This document shows positions 35,631-45,605 of a stretch of DNA of 64,000 bases, in pieces (positions within the stretch are counted from its first letter, which is position 1; the number at the start of each line of letters is the position of its first letter). The stretch is from Rhizaria sp. SCN 62-66 (taxonomy: Eukaryota; Rhizaria, unplaced). The notes beneath the pieces are model-generated. The model had not been told where the DNA came from and did not search any database. It saw only the letters and a program-made list of their open reading frames with translations. The position numbers and the translations under genes are program-made. Where the stretch lies: contig MEDY01000054.1 in NCBI GenBank assembly GCA_001724265.1, positions 124,001 through 188,000 on the forward strand, written 5' to 3'.

Positions 35631-38471
35631 ATGCTTGCGGCGCTCGACCTGGCGGGGCTGCTGGCGCAGCTGGGCCTGCTGGTGCTGGTGCTCTTTGCGC
35701 CGACGCTGAAGCAGCTGCGGCGCGCGTTTCTGACCGTGGACCCGATCTCGATGGACTACCGGCGCTCGCCGACGCTGGCCGCGCTGTATGGGCTGCTCGT
35801 CACGGCTCCCACGGCGCTCTTCGTGCTGCAGGAGCTGCACGACCTGGGCAAGCTGCAGGTGCTGCCGTTCCTCTCGCGCTACCTCCGCGTTGCCGGTTTT
35901 GTTGCCGTGCCCATCATGCTGACTCTGCTCCGCCCCATGGCCGCGCTGCCGCTGGACCGCTTCGACGTCATGCTGCTCGTCTCACTCGTGGCGCCCGTCG
36001 CGCTCCACGAGGCGCTCCCGCGCGCGGACATCCTCTACTCGGTCACCTTCCCGGAGGAGCCGCTGCTGCGCGGGTTTGACGCGCTCTACCTAACGCTCGC
36101 GCTGCTCGTAACGCTGCTCTTCGGCGTCCTTCGCCCGCAGCCCGACACCGGACTGGGCCCCGAGACGCGGCTCCCGCGCGCGCGCGACGCGCTGCTCGTC
36201 TTCCTGGGCTGCTGCGTTGTCGCGGGCGTCCTCGCCGTTGGCGCCGCGGCCGGCTGGGTGGGGCTGCCCGCGGGCGGCGCCGCCAGCGACCCCGCGCACC
36301 GCCTCGCGCCGTGGGAGCAGGCGCTGGCGGTGCTCGTCGCCTACGTCGCGCTGGCTGTGCCGCTCGAAATCTTCTTCCGCGGCGTCGTGCAGAACATCGT
36401 GCACGCGCGCATTGAGGCCCGCCGCGACATCGCGCGCTTTACCTCCATCTCCCCCGTCGTGCTCACGCCCATCTCACTCTCGCCAATGCACCGACCCGCG
36501 ACGGGCTCTGTTAGCGGGTCGGCGTTCGGGGCGCTCACGTACGGTGGGTTCGGGGGCAAGGCGACGGTGGCGCCGCTGGGCCGCGCGCGCGGCGACGCAG
36601 GCGGGCCCTACGGCGCCGCCAGCGGGCTCTACAGCGGCGGCGACAGGGACAGAGACATCGACAACGGCCGTGTCATTCGCGACGAGAACGGGGACGCCGT
36701 ATTCAGCTCCGACGCCGACGAGACAGAGTACGAGAACGACGACGACGACGACGCGCGCGCGCAGGCGGCCCGCGCGGCGCGGCAGGCGGCGCGGGCGCGG
36801 CAGGGGGACTCTCGGGCCCGGGCCGCCGAGGCCAAGGCCAAGGCGGCCGAAGACCGGCGCCGGATGAAGCTGCGCAAGAAGCTGCTGCGGCAGAAGCGGC
36901 GCAAGCAGCGCAAGCAGCAGCACAAGTACGGCGCCTTCGGTGACGACGAGGATGAAGACGAGGACGAGGACGAGGATGATGGCAGTGGCAGTGGCAGTGG
37001 CAGTGACGCTGGCTCCGACGTCGAGGCCGGTGGCAGCAGCCTCGACGCGCTGTCGTCGCCTTCAAAGCGCTCTGGCAAGGCGAAGACGCAGTCTGAGACA
37101 CAGACGCAGACACAGACTCAGCCCGAGATTACTGAGACACAGCCCAGTGAGGTCCCTGCTAGCGCTGGCGCCGGCTTCTTCGGCAGCTCGCTGTTCAGCT
37201 TCCTGTCGCCGAAAAGCTCTGCTGCGGCCAAGCCCGCCGCTGCCAATGGCGATGGCAACGAGCTCAAGTCCCCTCTGCTCGGCGACAGCGACAGCGGCAG
37301 CGGCAGCTCTGCCGGCCTGAGCAACGCCAGTTTGCCCCCTCTGGACGGCCTGGCCAACACCGGCAGCGGCGCCGGCGCCGGCGGCTACCAGCCCCCGCCC
37401 CTGCCGCTGCCGCAGCCACAGTCGGGCGCTGACTCCGCCGCGGCCGACACCGCCAACGCGCACGTGCGCAGGTCGTACTACAGCGAGATGGCCGCCCCCA
37501 CGCCCTCGGCGGCGCCCGCAACAGCCAAGAGCGCCGCCGAGGCCCTGTTCGACCTGGGCGCGGCGACCCCGGAGATGGCGCCCATCTCGCACCTCAGCGC
37601 GAGCGCGCGCGCGCAGTCGCTGTTCCTGCACTCGTACTCGGCGGCCGACGCGGCCTCGCTCTCGGCGCTCACGGCGCGGGGCTCCGTCGGTGGCGGTGGC
37701 GGCGACGCAGTCAGGCTCAAGCCGCTGTCGCGCGTGTCGTCGCCCGCGCCCAGCTCAATCGGCCAGGGCGCTGGCTACGGCAGCGTCAACGGCGACGGCG
37801 GCGCCGGCGCCGTTGTTGTGCACTCGCCGCACGCAGTCACAACCGCCATCGCACCGTCGTCGGCATTAGTCCTGAACAGCAACGACGCGCTGGCCGCCGC
37901 GGCAGCGCGCGCGGGCGCGGACGCGGCCTCGGGCATCAACGCGCGCGTGGCCGCCGCCTCCGCGGCCTCTGGCGGCGGCGCCACCTTCCTGGACCTGACG
38001 GCGGCGGCGCTGGGGCCAGGCGCCGCGTCGCAGGCCGCGCTGGGCGCTCTGCCGCCCCATGCCTCGCGCGCGCGCGACATCGAGTCCCCGCGCTGGGCCG
38101 GCTGGGAGGAGAAGACGCGCGCCGAGGCGCGCCGCCGCGGCGGGCTCTGGGCGCGCTGGCGCTGCGCGCGCTGGCTGCTGCTGCCGCGCGCGGCTGACGT
38201 GGCGGCGCTGGCGCTGGGCGCGGCGCTGTACGCGCTCGCGCTGCTGTATCCCGTCGCGGCCGCGGTCGTGGACCCCGCGCCCGAGGGGCAGCCCGCGCGC
38301 GGCCCCGGGGACCTGGCCGGCGGCGTGTGGCTCGCTCTGTGGGCCGCGCTCTGGGTCCAGGGGCTGGCGTGCGGCTGGGTGTGGCGCCTGACCTGCCAGG
38401 TGTGGTGCTCGGCCGTCGTCTCGCTCGCGTTCCTCTACACCGCGCTCCACCTCGTAGAGGTCAAGATTTGA
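35631..38471 (+). CDS. Polytopic membrane protein, CPBP (CAAX-protease-like) with degenerate site
   Basis: This is a single exon of 946 aa starting at ATG 35631 and ending in TGA. Residues 1-260 contain several hydrophobic segments (about 8-25, 50-67, 88-103, 112-127, 150-167, 187-210, 230-248). Residues 245-251 read LEIFFRG, resembling motif 1 of CPBP intramembrane proteases (EExxxR), with the first Glu replaced by Leu. A large low-complexity insert follows (about 265-835) with an acidic run, a basic Lys/Arg/Gln-rich run and many Ser/Gly/Ala. The last 110 residues are again hydrophobic: YALALLY sits where motif FxxxH is expected (His lost), and GLACGWVWRLT...FLYTALH resembles the C-terminal CPBP helices. 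If the assignment holds, the enzyme is probably inactive or non-canonical and has a roughly 570-residue insertion between helices. It could instead be an unrelated membrane protein. Confidence 0.5.
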   Translation: MLAALDLAGLLAQLGLLVLVLFAPTLKQLRRAFLTVDPISMDYRRSPTLAALYGLLVTAPTALFVLQELHDLGKLQVLPFLSRYLRVAGFVAVPIMLTLLRPMAALPLDRFDVMLLVSLVAPVALHEALPRADILYSVTFPEEPLLRGFDALYLTLALLVTLLFGVLRPQPDTGLGPETRLPRARDALLVFLGCCVVAGVLAVGAAAGWVGLPAGGAASDPAHRLAPWEQALAVLVAYVALAVPLEIFFRGVVQNIVHARIEARRDIARFTSISPVVLTPISLSPMHRPATGSVSGSAFGALTYGGFGGKATVAPLGRARGDAGGPYGAASGLYSGGDRDRDIDNGRVIRDENGDAVFSSDADETEYENDDDDDARAQAARAARQAARARQGDSRARAAEAKAKAAEDRRRMKLRKKLLRQKRRKQRKQQHKYGAFGDDEDEDEDEDEDDGSGSGSGSDAGSDVEAGGSSLDALSSPSKRSGKAKTQSETQTQTQTQPEITETQPSEVPASAGAGFFGSSLFSFLSPKSSAAAKPAAANGDGNELKSPLLGDSDSGSGSSAGLSNASLPPLDGLANTGSGAGAGGYQPPPLPLPQPQSGADSAAADTANAHVRRSYYSEMAAPTPSAAPATAKSAAEALFDLGAATPEMAPISHLSASARAQSLFLHSYSAADAASLSALTARGSVGGGGGDAVRLKPLSRVSSPAPSSIGQGAGYGSVNGDGGAGAVVVHSPHAVTTAIAPSSALVLNSNDALAAAAARAGADAASGINARVAAASAASGGGATFLDLTAAALGPGAASQAALGALPPHASRARDIESPRWAGWEEKTRAEARRRGGLWARWRCARWLLLPRAADVAALALGAALYALALLYPVAAAVVDPAPEGQPARGPGDLAGGVWLALWAALWVQGLACGWVWRLTCQVWCSAVVSLAFLYTALHLVEVKI

Positions 38472-39865
38472 TCTGACTGCTGCCGGTGTCGGTGATGCTG
38501 TGCGGCCAGGTGAGCGAGGGCTGGCTGACTGTCTGTGTGTGAGGCTTTATACTCTGTGGAGTGTAGCGAAGCAGCCAGCTCAGTCAAGAAAACACTGCTA
38601 GATACATGTACAGTTATGTGGGAAAATGAAGAACCACTGGGTTGAAGCTTTATGGCATTGAATATAACGTTTATTTGTATCCTATGTACATTGTACGTAC
38701 TACATACATAAGTTTTATTGTGATCCATGAACAGAGTCAGTCTACATCAATGCCGAAGATGTGCCTCACTGCTGGAGCTTGCGAGACCGAGGAGACGCGT
38801 CCCGAAGTGGTCGAGAAGTCAACTCGACATTACCAGATAGTCAGTAATATAAAAATGTTGTGAACATCTCGCATTCTAATCTGATAAATGTGATCTCCAT
38901 TCTATATTAATAGATTAAATTTTCCTTCTTATTCATGCACCGCATTTTGAGTCTCGCATGGACACAGACTTCTGTGAAAACAACAATAACAATTCATAAT
39001 ATACTTGGTTTTTATTGTTTTCATAGAAAAGGAGAGTCTGTGTTCACAAGAAAATGAAGTGTGTATACACAAGAAACGCCACCTTTATATCGCGGCCGGC
39101 AAATGCTGTCGAATGGAATTTTATGCAGAATGTCGGCTGTTACACATGGCTTTTGGCACCAGCCTCTCAAACGTATTATAACATCGATGGTGCGTCACGG
39201 AGGTTCCCCATGGGCTCTTTGGCAAGCTTTACATCTCGTTGACTAGTACAAACACCAGTGGCGCCATGCCGAAATGCAGAGGATCGCTAAAGATTGGAAA
39301 GACACAGCTCCTAGTTGTGCTCTCTGTGCAAGCGTGTGGACACATGTGGAAGATCGTGCTGTAAATTAAGCTTATGAGGCGTATGTAACACATGACTCAC
39401 GCGTTCGCCTCCTATTGACATGACAGTTGTGGTTTGCCACTGCGCTTTGTTGATTAATGAAAGAAAGCTGCTGTGATCATGCAGAATATATATGGACATG
39501 TGTTTGACATGTGTATTGTTTTTCAGCTTTCCTTTGTTGTGACGCACGACATTTTACATTAAAAAAGCATGTGAGACGGTGACTACTCTGCGGACACGTT
39601 GTTAATACATGCACATTATTCTCTTCTTCTTCTTTGACAGTGGCCCTAAAGCCGTCGACGAGGGGTCTTAATGCAAATTTTGTCCGCATTGCGTGGCTTG
39701 CTGTGCGCATCGTTTGATATTCACAAACTAGATTATATCCTAAACCCCCGTGCTTTAATTACATATTTAATATTTTTCTTTGGATCGTTGGCTCATCAGC
39801 ACTGACTGCCCTTTTCCGCCCGGCCACCCTTTTTTTCCGTTGCTTGCCTTCGCCAGTTCTGTCCG
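38472..39865. other. AT-rich spacer, no gene seen
   Basis: This 1.4-kb interval lies between two tandem plus-strand genes. It is AT-rich throughout, with only short unsupported frames (for example 39054-39242). A T/A-rich stretch (about 39760-39780) lies 90-100 bp before the next ATG and could be a core promoter. No RNA gene or repeat is recognised. Confidence 0.5.
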
Positions 39866-42181
39866 ATGGGCTCCGACCCCGTCACTTCCGCCCCGACGAG
39901 CGCGCCCGTGCCCGCGCCTTCCCCTTCCTCGTCTGCGCCCGCGACGCCGTCGATGCCCGCGGCGGACTTCGCGACGAAGCCCGAGGTGAGCGTGATGTCC
40001 GTGCTGGCGCCGATGCCACCACTGCCGCGCTCGTTCGACGTCCAGAAGCTCTTCCAGCTGCTCACCAATTTCGCCCGCGAACCCAACACGGACAAGCCGC
40101 TGGTGATCCCGATGGAGGACGCCAACGTGCGCCACTTTATTCACCAGACGGCGCTGCGCATGGACCTCGTGGCCGCCTCGGAGGGCTACCCGGCGCGCAA
40201 CGTGGTCATCTACAAGGGCCGCGAAGAGGAGGTGCAGAAGCTGCGCACCACGCTCCGTGACTTCGCGCGCGAGAGTGACGCCGGGCAGGAGAAGCTCTCG
40301 CTGCCGCCGATGCCCGCCGAGATGCGCTACACCGTGCGGCTGCTCGCGCGCGACTACGGGCTTGTCGCACTGTCCGAGTCGCTCGGCGTGGCGCGCCACC
40401 CCGTCGTGTGGCGCTCGCCGGACCGCCAGCGCATCCTCGCGCGCCTCCAGGCCTTCGTCTCCGAGCAGCCCCTCCCGGTCACCACCCCCGCTGCCGCCGC
40501 TGCTGCTCCTGACGCCGCTGCCGTCGCGGCCGCGGCCGCCAGCGGCGTCCCCGCCGGCGCCCGCGTCATCCCCCCCGTCTCCGGGGCTCCTCTGCGCTAC
40601 GCGACGACGCGGCTCGAGTTCCCGCCAATGGAGCCCGCGCTGCAGCACACGATCGCGATGCTGGCCACGGACCTGGGCCTGTTCCCGATCTCCGAGGGCG
40701 TGGCGGAGCAGAAGCACATGGCGGTGTACCGCGAGCCGCCGCAGGAGTTCACTGCGCTGCAGGAGCGCGAGGTCCGCGATCTCTTCACGCGCATGAAGCG
40801 CGCCGCCGCGGCATCCTCGGCTACTGTCACAGCCGCTCTGGCCGAGGGCGAGACGGTCGAGGCCATCTCCTCTGTCGACATCGCGGCTGCGCTGCAGGAG
40901 CTGGCCATCCCCGAGCACTACGGCCGCGGACTGCTGCAGCTGGCCCAGGCCACGGGCTCCATCACCGTGGGCGCCTTCTGCCATTACCTCCAGTCGCGCG
41001 AGCGCGAGCTGCGCGCCGTGTTTACGTCCTTCGACCGCTCGCAGACGGGCCGCGTGCGCGCCGCCGACGTGCTGTCAGCGATGCGCGCGCTGGGCATCGA
41101 GCCGACCTCGCGCGACTTCGCGCTGCTTCAGGCAGTGCTCACGCGCGCCAGCGAGTCGGGCGACGCTGGCATGAGCTTCGTGCAGTTCCGCGACCTGGTT
41201 TCGCTGCTTACGCCCGCGGACCTCAACGCGCTGGGCGAGCACAGGCTGGCCGCGGCCTCGCACGGCTTCACGGCGCGCGCGCCCGCGACCGAGGCCGCGA
41301 TGGGCAAGAGCGCGCTGTACGCCACTGTGGCTTCGGCGCTTAGCGGCGGCATCGCCAACGCTTTCTCGCGCACCGTCGTCGCGCCCTTCGAGCGCGTGCG
41401 GCTGCAGATGAGCGTGGACCCGGGGCTGTACAGCGGCATGGGCGACTGCCTCAAGCGCGTCTACGACAAGGAGGGCATCAAGGGCCTGTGGCGCGGCAAC
41501 GTGCTCAACGTGATCCGCATCGCGCCGCAGGGCGCCATCTCGTTCCTCACCAAAGACCTGGTCAAGGACGCGCTGCCGGCGTCGCTCAAGTACACGTCGC
41601 TGGGGCTCGCGCTGGCGTCGATGATGTCGGGCGCCATCTGCATGAGCGCCGTATACCCGCTCGACATGGTGCGCGCGCGCGTGACCACATCGCCGGGGCT
41701 GTATCCGTCCTGGCAGGCCGGACTCGCGCAGATCTACAAGCAGGGCGGCTGGAAGGGGCTCTTCGAGGGCGTGCACTACTCCAACGCCTGGGCCGCCGTG
41801 TACTACGGCGTGCAGTTTTACAGCTACGACTCACTCAAGCGCCTCTACGCACAGTACCGACGCGCCAACGGCCAGGAGGGGCCCATCTCGCCCTCGGTGG
41901 GGCTCGTCTTCGGCGCCGTCTCGGGCACGCTGTGCGTGTCGGCGGCGTACCCGTTCGAGGCCGTGCGGCGCAAGCTCCAGGTCCAGGGTTTCGGCGGCCG
42001 GCCCGTGCTTTATGAGGGCTGGTGGGACTGCGTCAAGAAGGTCGTCGGCAAGGAGGGCGCGCGCGGGCTCTTCCGCGGGCTCGGCGCAAACATGGTCAAG
42101 ACGCCGCCGTCGATTGCGCTCACCTTCTGGGCCTACGAGCTCCTCATGAAGAACGTCTTCCACGCTAATGTCAAGGCGTAA
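39866..42181 (+). CDS. Mitochondrial carrier with R3H-like and EF-hand N-terminus
   Basis: This is a single exon of 771 aa with TAA stop. Residues about 480-771 are a complete mitochondrial carrier: three repeats with signatures PFERVR, PLDMVR and PFEAVR, each followed by glycine-rich KG-L-(W/F)-(R/E)G elements. The pattern LWRGNVLNVIRIAP is typical of the Ca-regulated ATP-Mg/Pi (SCaMC) and CoA-type carriers of the inner membrane. Residues about 335-450 form an EF-hand-like region; one loop is near canonical (D390-x-S-x-T-G-x-V-x-x-x-D401), the others degenerate. Residues about 60-290 hold three related repeats of R3H type: the first has the defining RxxxH (Arg89, His93), the second RxxxR, the third neither, all sharing L-PPM...A...GL..-SE patterns. 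R3H domains normally bind single-stranded nucleic acids. I know of no carrier with this N-terminus. The substrate cannot be fixed from sequence. Confidence 0.92.
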   Translation: MGSDPVTSAPTSAPVPAPSPSSSAPATPSMPAADFATKPEVSVMSVLAPMPPLPRSFDVQKLFQLLTNFAREPNTDKPLVIPMEDANVRHFIHQTALRMDLVAASEGYPARNVVIYKGREEEVQKLRTTLRDFARESDAGQEKLSLPPMPAEMRYTVRLLARDYGLVALSESLGVARHPVVWRSPDRQRILARLQAFVSEQPLPVTTPAAAAAAPDAAAVAAAAASGVPAGARVIPPVSGAPLRYATTRLEFPPMEPALQHTIAMLATDLGLFPISEGVAEQKHMAVYREPPQEFTALQEREVRDLFTRMKRAAAASSATVTAALAEGETVEAISSVDIAAALQELAIPEHYGRGLLQLAQATGSITVGAFCHYLQSRERELRAVFTSFDRSQTGRVRAADVLSAMRALGIEPTSRDFALLQAVLTRASESGDAGMSFVQFRDLVSLLTPADLNALGEHRLAAASHGFTARAPATEAAMGKSALYATVASALSGGIANAFSRTVVAPFERVRLQMSVDPGLYSGMGDCLKRVYDKEGIKGLWRGNVLNVIRIAPQGAISFLTKDLVKDALPASLKYTSLGLALASMMSGAICMSAVYPLDMVRARVTTSPGLYPSWQAGLAQIYKQGGWKGLFEGVHYSNAWAAVYYGVQFYSYDSLKRLYAQYRRANGQEGPISPSVGLVFGAVSGTLCVSAAYPFEAVRRKLQVQGFGGRPVLYEGWWDCVKKVVGKEGARGLFRGLGANMVKTPPSIALTFWAYELLMKNVFHANVKA

Positions 42182-42497
42182 AATGCAAGAATCGTGAACG
42201 ACTGAAACGAAGCGTTAAGATATCGCCCTAAGTGACTTCTGCGTGTTGCTGAAGTCAGAGAACGGCTATGTACATGTATCATAATTATAAACAACAGACG
42301 AGGATAGGTTAATTCCCAAATGCAAAATAGCACAAAACACCACAAAAAATACACAACGTGAATCCAACTTCACTGCCCACATCGAAGCTTATGTGAAACG
42401 AAAAGACGCTACAGTTCGTTGCTAGGCTACATGTACTTTTAGTACTATGGACAAAGAAAAGAGCAAAAAGAAACGGGAAGGCCGAAAGCAGTCGAGG

Positions 42498-42508
42498 GGA
42501 ATCGAACC
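42498..42508 (-). promoter_or_regulatory. Extragenic B-box downstream of U6
   Basis: On the minus strand this reads GGTTCGATTCC, an exact match to the RNA polymerase III B-box consensus GGTTCGANTCC. It lies 10 bp past the T-run that ends the U6 gene, reminiscent of the downstream B-box of the budding yeast U6 gene. The flanks do not fold as a T-arm, so it is not simply part of an intact tRNA. Confidence 0.6.
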
Positions 42509-42518
42509 TGCGGCGAGC

Positions 42519-42528
42519 AAAAAAAAAA
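42519..42528 (-). terminator. Pol III terminator of U6 (T10)
   Basis: A run of ten T on the minus strand directly follows the U6 3' end, as expected for RNA polymerase III termination. Confidence 0.85.
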
Positions 42529-42634
42529 CGTTATACTTTTCTCGTATTATGCGTGTCATACTTGTGCAGTGAGCCATGCTAATCTTCTCTGTATATTTCC
42601 AATTTTTTCTGAGGCACGAAGTTTCCTTCGGCCG
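42525..42634 (-). ncRNA. RNU6: U6 spliceosomal snRNA
   Basis: U6 forms the catalytic core of the spliceosome. The minus strand shows a 5' hairpin (CGAAG-GAAA-CTTCG core), a linker ending AAAAAATTGG, the invariant ACAGAGA box at 42592-42586, the following GATTAGCATGGC with the AGC triad, and the 3' stem element GTATGACACGCATAATACGAG before the T-run. This order and spacing match U6 from all eukaryotes. The 5' end is set at 42634 from the hairpin and from the TATA box about 28 bp upstream; it could be off by a few bases. The gene lies in the spacer between the carrier and PTAR1-like genes, on the opposite strand to both. Confidence 0.95.
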
Positions 42635-42653
42635 ACGTTAGGGGCAGAACGCC

Positions 42654-42662
42654 AAATATATA
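42654..42662 (-). promoter_or_regulatory. TATA box of U6 gene
   Basis: TATATATTT on the minus strand lies about 20-28 bp before the inferred U6 start, the position used by TATA-containing U6 promoters of RNA polymerase III. Confidence 0.6.
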
Positions 42663-42866
42663 GAGGATTGTTCAGGGCTGATGTAGATCTTGTGAATCAG
42701 CGATAAACTGAAATCTGTGAATATCGACGCCTATTCATGCACTGAAGACATATCAAACTTACTAAATATTTAAATTTATGTATTAACTATTTATCTTTAG
42801 TGGGTCTTCTATTGACGGAGATTTGAACCGGGATATCTGAAAGTTTCACTTCCGACCACAAATTTG

Positions 42867-45605
42867 ATGAGTGAGCCCCGTGAGGTGCGTTCTCGCCTCC
42901 CTGTGCTGCCCGCGGACCAGATCCCGCTCAGCGATGACGCCATCTTTGACGCCTTTGTGCGAGTCTTTTCCCGCAACCCCGCGCTGGCCGAAGTTCAAGT
43001 CGTTCCCAACGCAGACCCGCCCGCGTTCGGCCTGCCCCTGCTGACCCGCCTCTGTGGCGGCGACGGCGACAGCGACGGCGACGGTGACGCAAGGGCACTG
43101 CTCGCTGCTCTCCAGGCCGCCTGCCCTTCCACAGCCGCCGCCGCCCCCGCCGAGCCTGCTTCTGCCGCTATAACGGACCAGGAGCCCGACGAGCTCGACT
43201 TCGCCGCTCTCTTCGATGCCCCCAGCAAGAGCACTGCCTCAGCCTCGACGGCGACTGCCGCAGCCCCACAGGAGCAGCTGCCGCCGGCGCCGCTGTTCCT
43301 GCACCAGGGCCGCCTCGCGGTGGTGTTCTGGGCCGTTGTGCCGCTGCTGCGCGTCGCGATCCCCTTGCTCCTCCGCGCGCGCGCACTGCGCCGCTCTCTG
43401 ACCCGCATTCAACGCACTCAACACACTGCATCCGCCGCCGCGGCTGCTGTGGATGAGGCGGACGCCTTGACTGACGACGACGTGGCTGCAGTGGGCGCAG
43501 TCGCAGACGCGGCGGGCGCGCTGGGCTCGCTGTGCGCGCTGCTGGGCAGCTCGGACCTGGTGACGGCGTGGCGGGAACGCATGGGACTCGTGGCCCGCGG
43601 CCGCCTCTGCGCCCACGGTCATTCTGCTGCCCACGGTCACTCTATTCTCAGTGAGAGGAGTGAGGGCGCGACTTATGCTAGGCGTGTGGCGGCTGAGAGC
43701 TCGGCGGAGGCTGAGGCTGAGGCTGGGGCTGAGGCTAAGGCTGAAGCTGGGGCTGAGGGCGAAGGCCTGACGTGGCCGCAGCTACAGGCTGCGCTCACTG
43801 CAGCCGAGGCGCTCGCACAGATCCCCACTCAGGCGCTCGCACAGACGCGCTCTCAGACACGCACGCAGACATGCGCATGCACTCGGACCGCTGACTCACA
43901 CGGTGGCAGCACCAGCAACGCGCTCAGCAGCAGCAGCGCGCCGCTGTGTCCCGGTGTGGTGCGCCGGTGCGCGCGCGCGGCGGGCCCCGCGGGCGGCGAG
44001 CTGGCCCTGTGTGACGCCATCGCCGCCTTCGATGTCGCGCAGCTCGACGCGACCGCCGCCTCCGTCGCCGCCTCCGTCGCCGCATTCGCGGGAGCCGTCT
44101 CTCCAGACAGCAAGTACACCGCGAGTCCCGCTGCGAGCGCTGCTGCTGGCGCTGCGGCCGACTCCGCGGTGACCGCTGCGGCCGCGGCGGGCGGCAGCCG
44201 AAGCAAATGCGCAGAGCTCTGGAGCTACCGACGCTGGCTGCTCGAGACCGCGGCTGCGCCGGTGAGCAGTGGTAGCCGTGGCGGTCAGTGGCCGCGGACG
44301 ACGCTGGGTGACCCGCCCCGACCCTGCGTGTGGGCGCGCTCCAGCCCCAGCGGCAGCGGCAGCGGCAGTGCGAGTGCGCCTAAGACGCAGCCGCAGCCGC
44401 AGTGTTGGGCGCGTGAGTGGGCGCGCGCGGCCGCGGGCGCGTGCGCGCACGCAGGCAACTACTACGCCTGGCTGCACGCCACGCGCGCTCTCGACTCAGT
44501 CACGTCGCGCGCTCTCGACTCCACGGCCGCCGCCGCAGCAGTCGACCCCAGTGAGGCTGCTACCGTGACGGCCGCTGCGGCCGCGGCGGCGGCGCTGGCG
44601 GCGGCGCGTCCGGGGGACCACGCAGCATCGCACGCGGCGGCGCGGGCCGCGGCCAGCGCGGGGCCCGGCGCGCTGGCAGCGCTGTTTGGCTACACGCAGC
44701 GCGCCCTCACAGTCGCCCCCACAGGCTCTGAGCCAACGGCCACGGTCGCAGTCTCGGGTGACTCCCCGGCGGTCACGGGCGGCGATGCGTCTCCGGTCAG
44801 TCTGCCAGTGCCAGTGGCCGCTGCTGGGGAGGGCGGCGAGAGCGCGTGGATGCTGCGCCGCATGCTGCTGCAACAGTACGCAGCGCACGCTGCCATTGCC
44901 GCCAGCGCCCCCCGGATCTCCAGAGGCTCCACTGACAACGCTGACTCTGGCACTAACTCCGCCCCAGGCTGTTGCGACGACGTGGGTGCGGCGCTCTCTG
45001 CCGCGGCCGCTGTCATCGGGGCTGACGGCCGCGACAGCGGCCGCTGCGACGCCAGCGGCTGCTGCGACGCCAGCGACACCGACGCCGACACTGAGGCTGA
45101 CGCGGACACGGAGGCTGACGATCATCGCAGTGACGCTGCGCCGGCATCACAGTCCAAGGGCCTGCAGTCTAAGGGCCTGTGCACGGCGACTGCGCCGCAG
45201 GGCTCGTCGCTGGGCGCACTGCTGCGGCGCCTGCCTCGGGGCAGCGCAGCGCGCGCCCGCGCCCGGGCCTTCCGCAGTGCGCACAGTCACTCTGCTCACG
45301 GTCACTTGCAGTCGCAGTCTGCGGTCGGCTCATTGGCTGTGGCAGAGGCCCTGTGGCTGCGGCGTCAGTGGCGCCGGCTGCGCGAACAAGAGAAACAACA
45401 ACAGCAGCAGCAGCAAAGTGACAGCATCGCAAGAAGCAGCAGCAGCAAGAGTAAGGGCAAAAACAACGGCAAGGACGAGAAGCCTTTCTCTCGCGTGGGC
45501 GCGGCGGCGCTCATGCAGCGGCACTGGGTCTGGCTCTGGCTCACTTTCACCGCCCCGGCGTCGCCGGCAACGGCGACGGGGACCGCGACTACGACTGCAC
45601 AGTGA
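42867..45605 (+). CDS. PTAR1-like protein (prenyltransferase alpha-subunit repeats)
   Basis: This is a single exon of 912 aa, TGA stop, with the start at ATG 42867 (MSEPREVRSRLPVLP). Repeats of the protein-prenyltransferase alpha-subunit type are visible but widely spaced: LVTAWRERMGLV near residue 230, ELWSYRRWLL near 450, NYYAWLHATRAL near 530, AWMLRRMLLQQY near 660 and EALWLRRQWRRL near 830. The first resembles the TAWNxRKxL helix and the second the W-SHRRWLL helix of PTAR1, a homologue of the Rab geranylgeranyltransferase alpha subunit. Ala, Ser and Gln-rich insertions separate the repeats, making the protein about twice the usual 400 aa. It could alternatively be a divergent farnesyl/geranylgeranyl transferase alpha subunit. 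It converges with the CstF-50 gene. Confidence 0.58.
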   Translation: MSEPREVRSRLPVLPADQIPLSDDAIFDAFVRVFSRNPALAEVQVVPNADPPAFGLPLLTRLCGGDGDSDGDGDARALLAALQAACPSTAAAAPAEPASAAITDQEPDELDFAALFDAPSKSTASASTATAAAPQEQLPPAPLFLHQGRLAVVFWAVVPLLRVAIPLLLRARALRRSLTRIQRTQHTASAAAAAVDEADALTDDDVAAVGAVADAAGALGSLCALLGSSDLVTAWRERMGLVARGRLCAHGHSAAHGHSILSERSEGATYARRVAAESSAEAEAEAGAEAKAEAGAEGEGLTWPQLQAALTAAEALAQIPTQALAQTRSQTRTQTCACTRTADSHGGSTSNALSSSSAPLCPGVVRRCARAAGPAGGELALCDAIAAFDVAQLDATAASVAASVAAFAGAVSPDSKYTASPAASAAAGAAADSAVTAAAAAGGSRSKCAELWSYRRWLLETAAAPVSSGSRGGQWPRTTLGDPPRPCVWARSSPSGSGSGSASAPKTQPQPQCWAREWARAAAGACAHAGNYYAWLHATRALDSVTSRALDSTAAAAAVDPSEAATVTAAAAAAAALAAARPGDHAASHAAARAAASAGPGALAALFGYTQRALTVAPTGSEPTATVAVSGDSPAVTGGDASPVSLPVPVAAAGEGGESAWMLRRMLLQQYAAHAAIAASAPRISRGSTDNADSGTNSAPGCCDDVGAALSAAAAVIGADGRDSGRCDASGCCDASDTDADTEADADTEADDHRSDAAPASQSKGLQSKGLCTATAPQGSSLGALLRRLPRGSAARARARAFRSAHSHSAHGHLQSQSAVGSLAVAEALWLRRQWRRLREQEKQQQQQQQSDSIARSSSSKSKGKNNGKDEKPFSRVGAAALMQRHWVWLWLTFTAPASPATATGTATTTAQ

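Noticed and set aside
42805-42860. tRNA-like B-box (GGTTCAAATCT on the minus strand) before the PTAR1-like start
   Set aside because: Neither the T stem nor the acceptor stem pairs, and there is no convincing A-box.
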